Shown: in pieces, positions 42,934 to 44,876 of the stretch
Numbering within the stretch: position 1 is the stretch's first letter
Layout of the letters: each line of letters begins with the position of its first letter
Source of the DNA: Rhodobacteraceae bacterium UBA1943
GTDB lineage: Bacteria; Pseudomonadota; Alphaproteobacteria; Rhodobacterales; Rhodobacteraceae
Direction: 5' to 3'
Assembly (NCBI GenBank): GCA_002336845.1
Contig: DDEX01000009.1
Span: 1 to 44,876, forward strand
Length of the DNA: 44,876 bases
Made by a program: the position numbers and the translations under genes
The notes under the pieces: generated by a model
Databases searched by the model: none
What the model was told of the DNA's origin: nothing
What the model saw: only the letters and a program-made list of their open reading frames with translations

Positions 42934-43218
42934 TCAGCCCAGAAGTTTTGCCAGGCCCATCGCAACGGCGGGGTTGCCAGACAGCTTCAGCTTGCCGGTG
43001 GCCATGGCCATCATAGGGTTCAGCTTGCCTTTCAGCAGGCTGACCAGATTTTCCTGACTGAGACGTAAGGTGCAGTCGGTCTTGCTGTCGGTTGTGCTGG
43101 CGGTTCCGTTGGCCAGAACCAGCACGCCGGCCTCGCCACAATCGAACTTGAGGCTGCCGCTGAAACTCTTGGTTTCCAGTGCCTTGCGAATATCAGCCGC
43201 GATCTGTTCCAGCGCCAT
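42934..43218 (-). CDS. SCP2 sterol-binding-domain protein
   Basis: A 94-residue stand-alone SCP2 domain, a small fold with a hydrophobic tunnel for lipids or acyl chains. The strands GSLKFDCGEAGVLVL and the C-terminal LNPMMAMATGKLKLSGNPAVAMGLAKLL are characteristic. ATG 43218 is preceded by GGGGAGAG. It lies between argG, separated by a terminator, and the metzincin, 130 bases away, in the same direction. Small SCP2 proteins of this kind are common in alphaproteobacteria and have no agreed role. Confidence 0.88.
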   Translation of the reverse strand: MALEQIAADIRKALETKSFSGSLKFDCGEAGVLVLANGTASTTDSKTDCTLRLSQENLVSLLKGKLNPMMAMATGKLKLSGNPAVAMGLAKLLG

Positions 43219-43294
43219 TGGTCTCTCCCCTCGCCATGGGCCGATATGGCGCCACGCAATGATGGCGCGCAACACATCCCTCGCGTCACAAATG

Positions 43295-43322
43295 AAAAAG
43301 CCGCGCCCGAAGGGGACGCGGC
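43295..43322 (-). terminator. Rho-independent terminator of argG
   Basis: On the minus strand GCCGCG-T-CCC, loop CTTC, GGG-CGCGGC (43322-43300), then TTTTT (43299-43295). A nine-pair GC stem with one bulged T, followed directly by a T run, 24 bases after the argG stop. Confidence 0.85.
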
Positions 43323-43345
43323 CTGAGATGTGGAATTGGCAGCAG

Positions 43346-44581
43346 TCAGCGTTTCCGGGCTGACCGCGCATTGCGGGTTGCGATCAATTTCAGCCGCAGC
43401 GCGTTCAGGCGGATGAAGCCTTCGGCGTCTTTCTGGTCATAGGCGCCGGCGTCTTCTTCAAAGGTCACATGCTTTTCGCTGTAAAGCGATTCGTCCGACC
43501 AGCGTGCAACCGTGCGGGCGGAGCCCTTGTACAGTTTCACGCGCACGGTGCCGGACACATGCTCTTGTGTCTTGTCGATCAAGGCTTGCAGCGCCTCACG
43601 CTCGGGCGAGAACCAGAAGCCGTTATAAATCAGCTCGGCGTAGCGCGGCATGATCGAGTCTTTCAGGTGGCCCGCGCCGCTGTCGAGCGTGATCTGCTCG
43701 ATGCCGCGATGCGCCTCCAGCAGGATCGTGCCGCCGGGGGTTTCGTAAAGCCCGCGCGATTTCATGCCGACAAAGCGGTTTTCCACCAGATCAAGCAGGC
43801 CCACGCCATGCTTGCCGCCGATTTCGTTCAGACGGGTCAGGATCGTGGCGGGCGAAAGTGCCTCGCCATTGATCGAAACGGCATCGCCGCGCTCGAACCC
43901 GATTTCAATGTATTCGGGCGTATCGGGCGCCTGCTCGACCGGAACGACACGCTGATAGACGAATTCGGGCGCTTCCTCGGCAGGGTTTTCAAGCACCTTG
44001 CCCTCGGACGAGGTGTGCAGAAGGTTCGCATCAACCGAGAAGGGGGCTTCGCCGCGCTTGTCCTTGGCGATCGGAATCTGGTTCGCCTCGGCAAACTCCA
44101 GCAGCTTGGTACGGCTGGTCAGATCCCACAGCCGCCAGGGAGCGATCACCTTGATGGCCGGATCCAGCGCCGCCGCCGACAGTTCGAACCGCACCTGATC
44201 GTTGCCCTTGCCCGTCGCCCCATGCGCCACCGCATCGGCCCCGGTCTCATGCGCGATCCGCACCAGATGCTGCGAAATCAGCGGGCGCGCGATGGAGGTG
44301 CCCAGCAGGTACAGGCCCTCATACAGCGCATTCGCCCGGAACATCGGGAACACGAAGTCGCGCACGAATTCTTCCCGGACATCGACGACATGGATGTTCT
44401 CCGGCGCGATCCCCATCAACAGCGCCTTCTGCCGCGCCGGTTCCAGTTCCTCGCCCTGGCCCAGATCGGCGGTAAAGGTCACCACCTCGCACCCATAGGT
44501 GACCTGCAGCCATTTCAGAATGACGCTGGTGTCGAGTCCCCCCGAATAGGCAAGGACGACGCGCTTGATGGACTCGGACAT
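43346..44581 (-). CDS. argG: Argininosuccinate synthase
   Basis: A 411-residue enzyme joining citrulline and aspartate with ATP to give argininosuccinate in arginine synthesis. The ATP-binding SGGLDTSVILKWL (residues 15-27) and AHGATGKGNDQVRFE are clear, and the C-terminal region LYSEKHVTFEEDAGAYDQ is typical of the type I enzymes. Complete, with its own terminator. The promoter should lie in 44582-44876, but I see no convincing one. Confidence 0.97.
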   Translation of the reverse strand: MSESIKRVVLAYSGGLDTSVILKWLQVTYGCEVVTFTADLGQGEELEPARQKALLMGIAPENIHVVDVREEFVRDFVFPMFRANALYEGLYLLGTSIARPLISQHLVRIAHETGADAVAHGATGKGNDQVRFELSAAALDPAIKVIAPWRLWDLTSRTKLLEFAEANQIPIAKDKRGEAPFSVDANLLHTSSEGKVLENPAEEAPEFVYQRVVPVEQAPDTPEYIEIGFERGDAVSINGEALSPATILTRLNEIGGKHGVGLLDLVENRFVGMKSRGLYETPGGTILLEAHRGIEQITLDSGAGHLKDSIMPRYAELIYNGFWFSPEREALQALIDKTQEHVSGTVRVKLYKGSARTVARWSDESLYSEKHVTFEEDAGAYDQKDAEGFIRLNALRLKLIATRNARSARKR

Positions 44582-44876
44582 GGCAGCACCTTCTGGCGGG
44601 AAATGACGCGGGCGCGGCTAGCAGGACTGCCGACGCGGCGCAACGGCCCGATCGGAAAAAGAGACGGAAAACTGCGAAACTTCACGCGCAAATCATAGTC
44701 GCGCAGCCGCTGGCGGCCTCAACGGCAGCCCAAACGCGACAAGAGAACCGAGGCGCAGGGTCAAACTATCTCCCTCTTCGCTTTAGGGGCGATCGGGTCG
44801 AAGCGGCGAAGCGGCGAAGCGGCGAAGCGATCAATATGGGTGGAAATAAACGGCATAAACAGGAGGCTAGCGCGAC
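44582..44876. other. Non-coding right end
   Basis: No convincing coding frame in these 295 bases. They hold the argG upstream region and an 8-base tandem repeat. AGGAGG at 44861-44866, ten bases before the window end, looks like the ribosome site of a rightward gene starting just outside. Confidence 0.5.
44799..44830. repeat. Tandem repeat of CGAAGCGG
   Basis: Three exact copies of the 8-base unit CGAAGCGG and a fourth, CGAAGCGA, in tandem. The unit length is not a multiple of three and the repeat is non-coding, so copy number could vary freely by slippage. Confidence 0.85.

Noticed and set aside
1..44876. Mobile elements, CRISPR arrays, tRNA or rRNA genes
   Set aside because: No transposase or integrase motifs, spaced direct repeats, or tRNA cloverleaf patterns were seen on either strand by eye.

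Overview
The window is one continuous stretch of a high-GC alphaproteobacterial chromosome, most likely from the Rhodobacterales (Rhodobacter/Paracoccus/Roseobacter relatives). The main reasons are the ahcY / LysR (hvrB-like) / hvrA-like / regA / senC / regB cluster, a perfect CtrA-type site, the maf-aroE-coaE-dnaQ and hemJ-rho-mnmE-mnmG-rsmG-parA-parB gene orders, and heavy use of ATGA overlaps. No insertion sequence, prophage, CRISPR array, tRNA or rRNA was seen. Almost all of it is core genome.

Region 1 (1-6.6 kb) is a redox and global regulation block: the 5' end of ahcY, an HD-domain hydrolase, a 35-residue ORF, a LysR regulator resembling HvrB, an H-NS-like protein resembling HvrA, the RegA response regulator, the SenC/PrrC copper chaperone, the RegB redox kinase, and a PAS-only membrane protein behind a CtrA-type box. 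Region 2 (6.6-15.1 kb) is a tightly coupled operon: a TsaE-AmgK fusion, MurU (cell-wall sugar recycling), and the AddB and AddA recombination helicase-nuclease. Region 3 (15.1-20.9 kb) holds thioredoxin with its own promoter and terminator, the HslVU protease, a lipoprotein-like hydrolase, and the opposing tim44-mltA-smr operon.

Region 4 (21.1-33.9 kb) looks like the chromosome origin. The dnaQ, coaE, aroE and maf genes run leftward and hemJ, rho, mnmE, mnmG, rsmG, parA and parB run rightward, away from a 343-base AT-rich gap with DnaA-box-like sites (24333-24675). Three parS sites (two perfect, one with a single mismatch) lie within 9 kb of that gap, at 22700, 27804 and 33277, all overlapping coding sequence. 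ParA and ParB, which act on such sites, are encoded between the last two.

Region 5 (32-36.4 kb) carries hemW, rdgB and rph leftward and hrcA-grpE rightward. Region 6 (36.4-41.5 kb) has mutS and a malic enzyme-phosphotransacetylase fusion. Region 7 (41.5-44.9 kb) is the least familiar part: a zinc metzincin with no visible signal peptide, overlapped by a gene for a small exported or membrane-anchored protein, then an SCP2-domain protein, argG with a terminator, and a short 8-base tandem repeat before the right edge. All readings come from the sequence by eye; no database search was possible.
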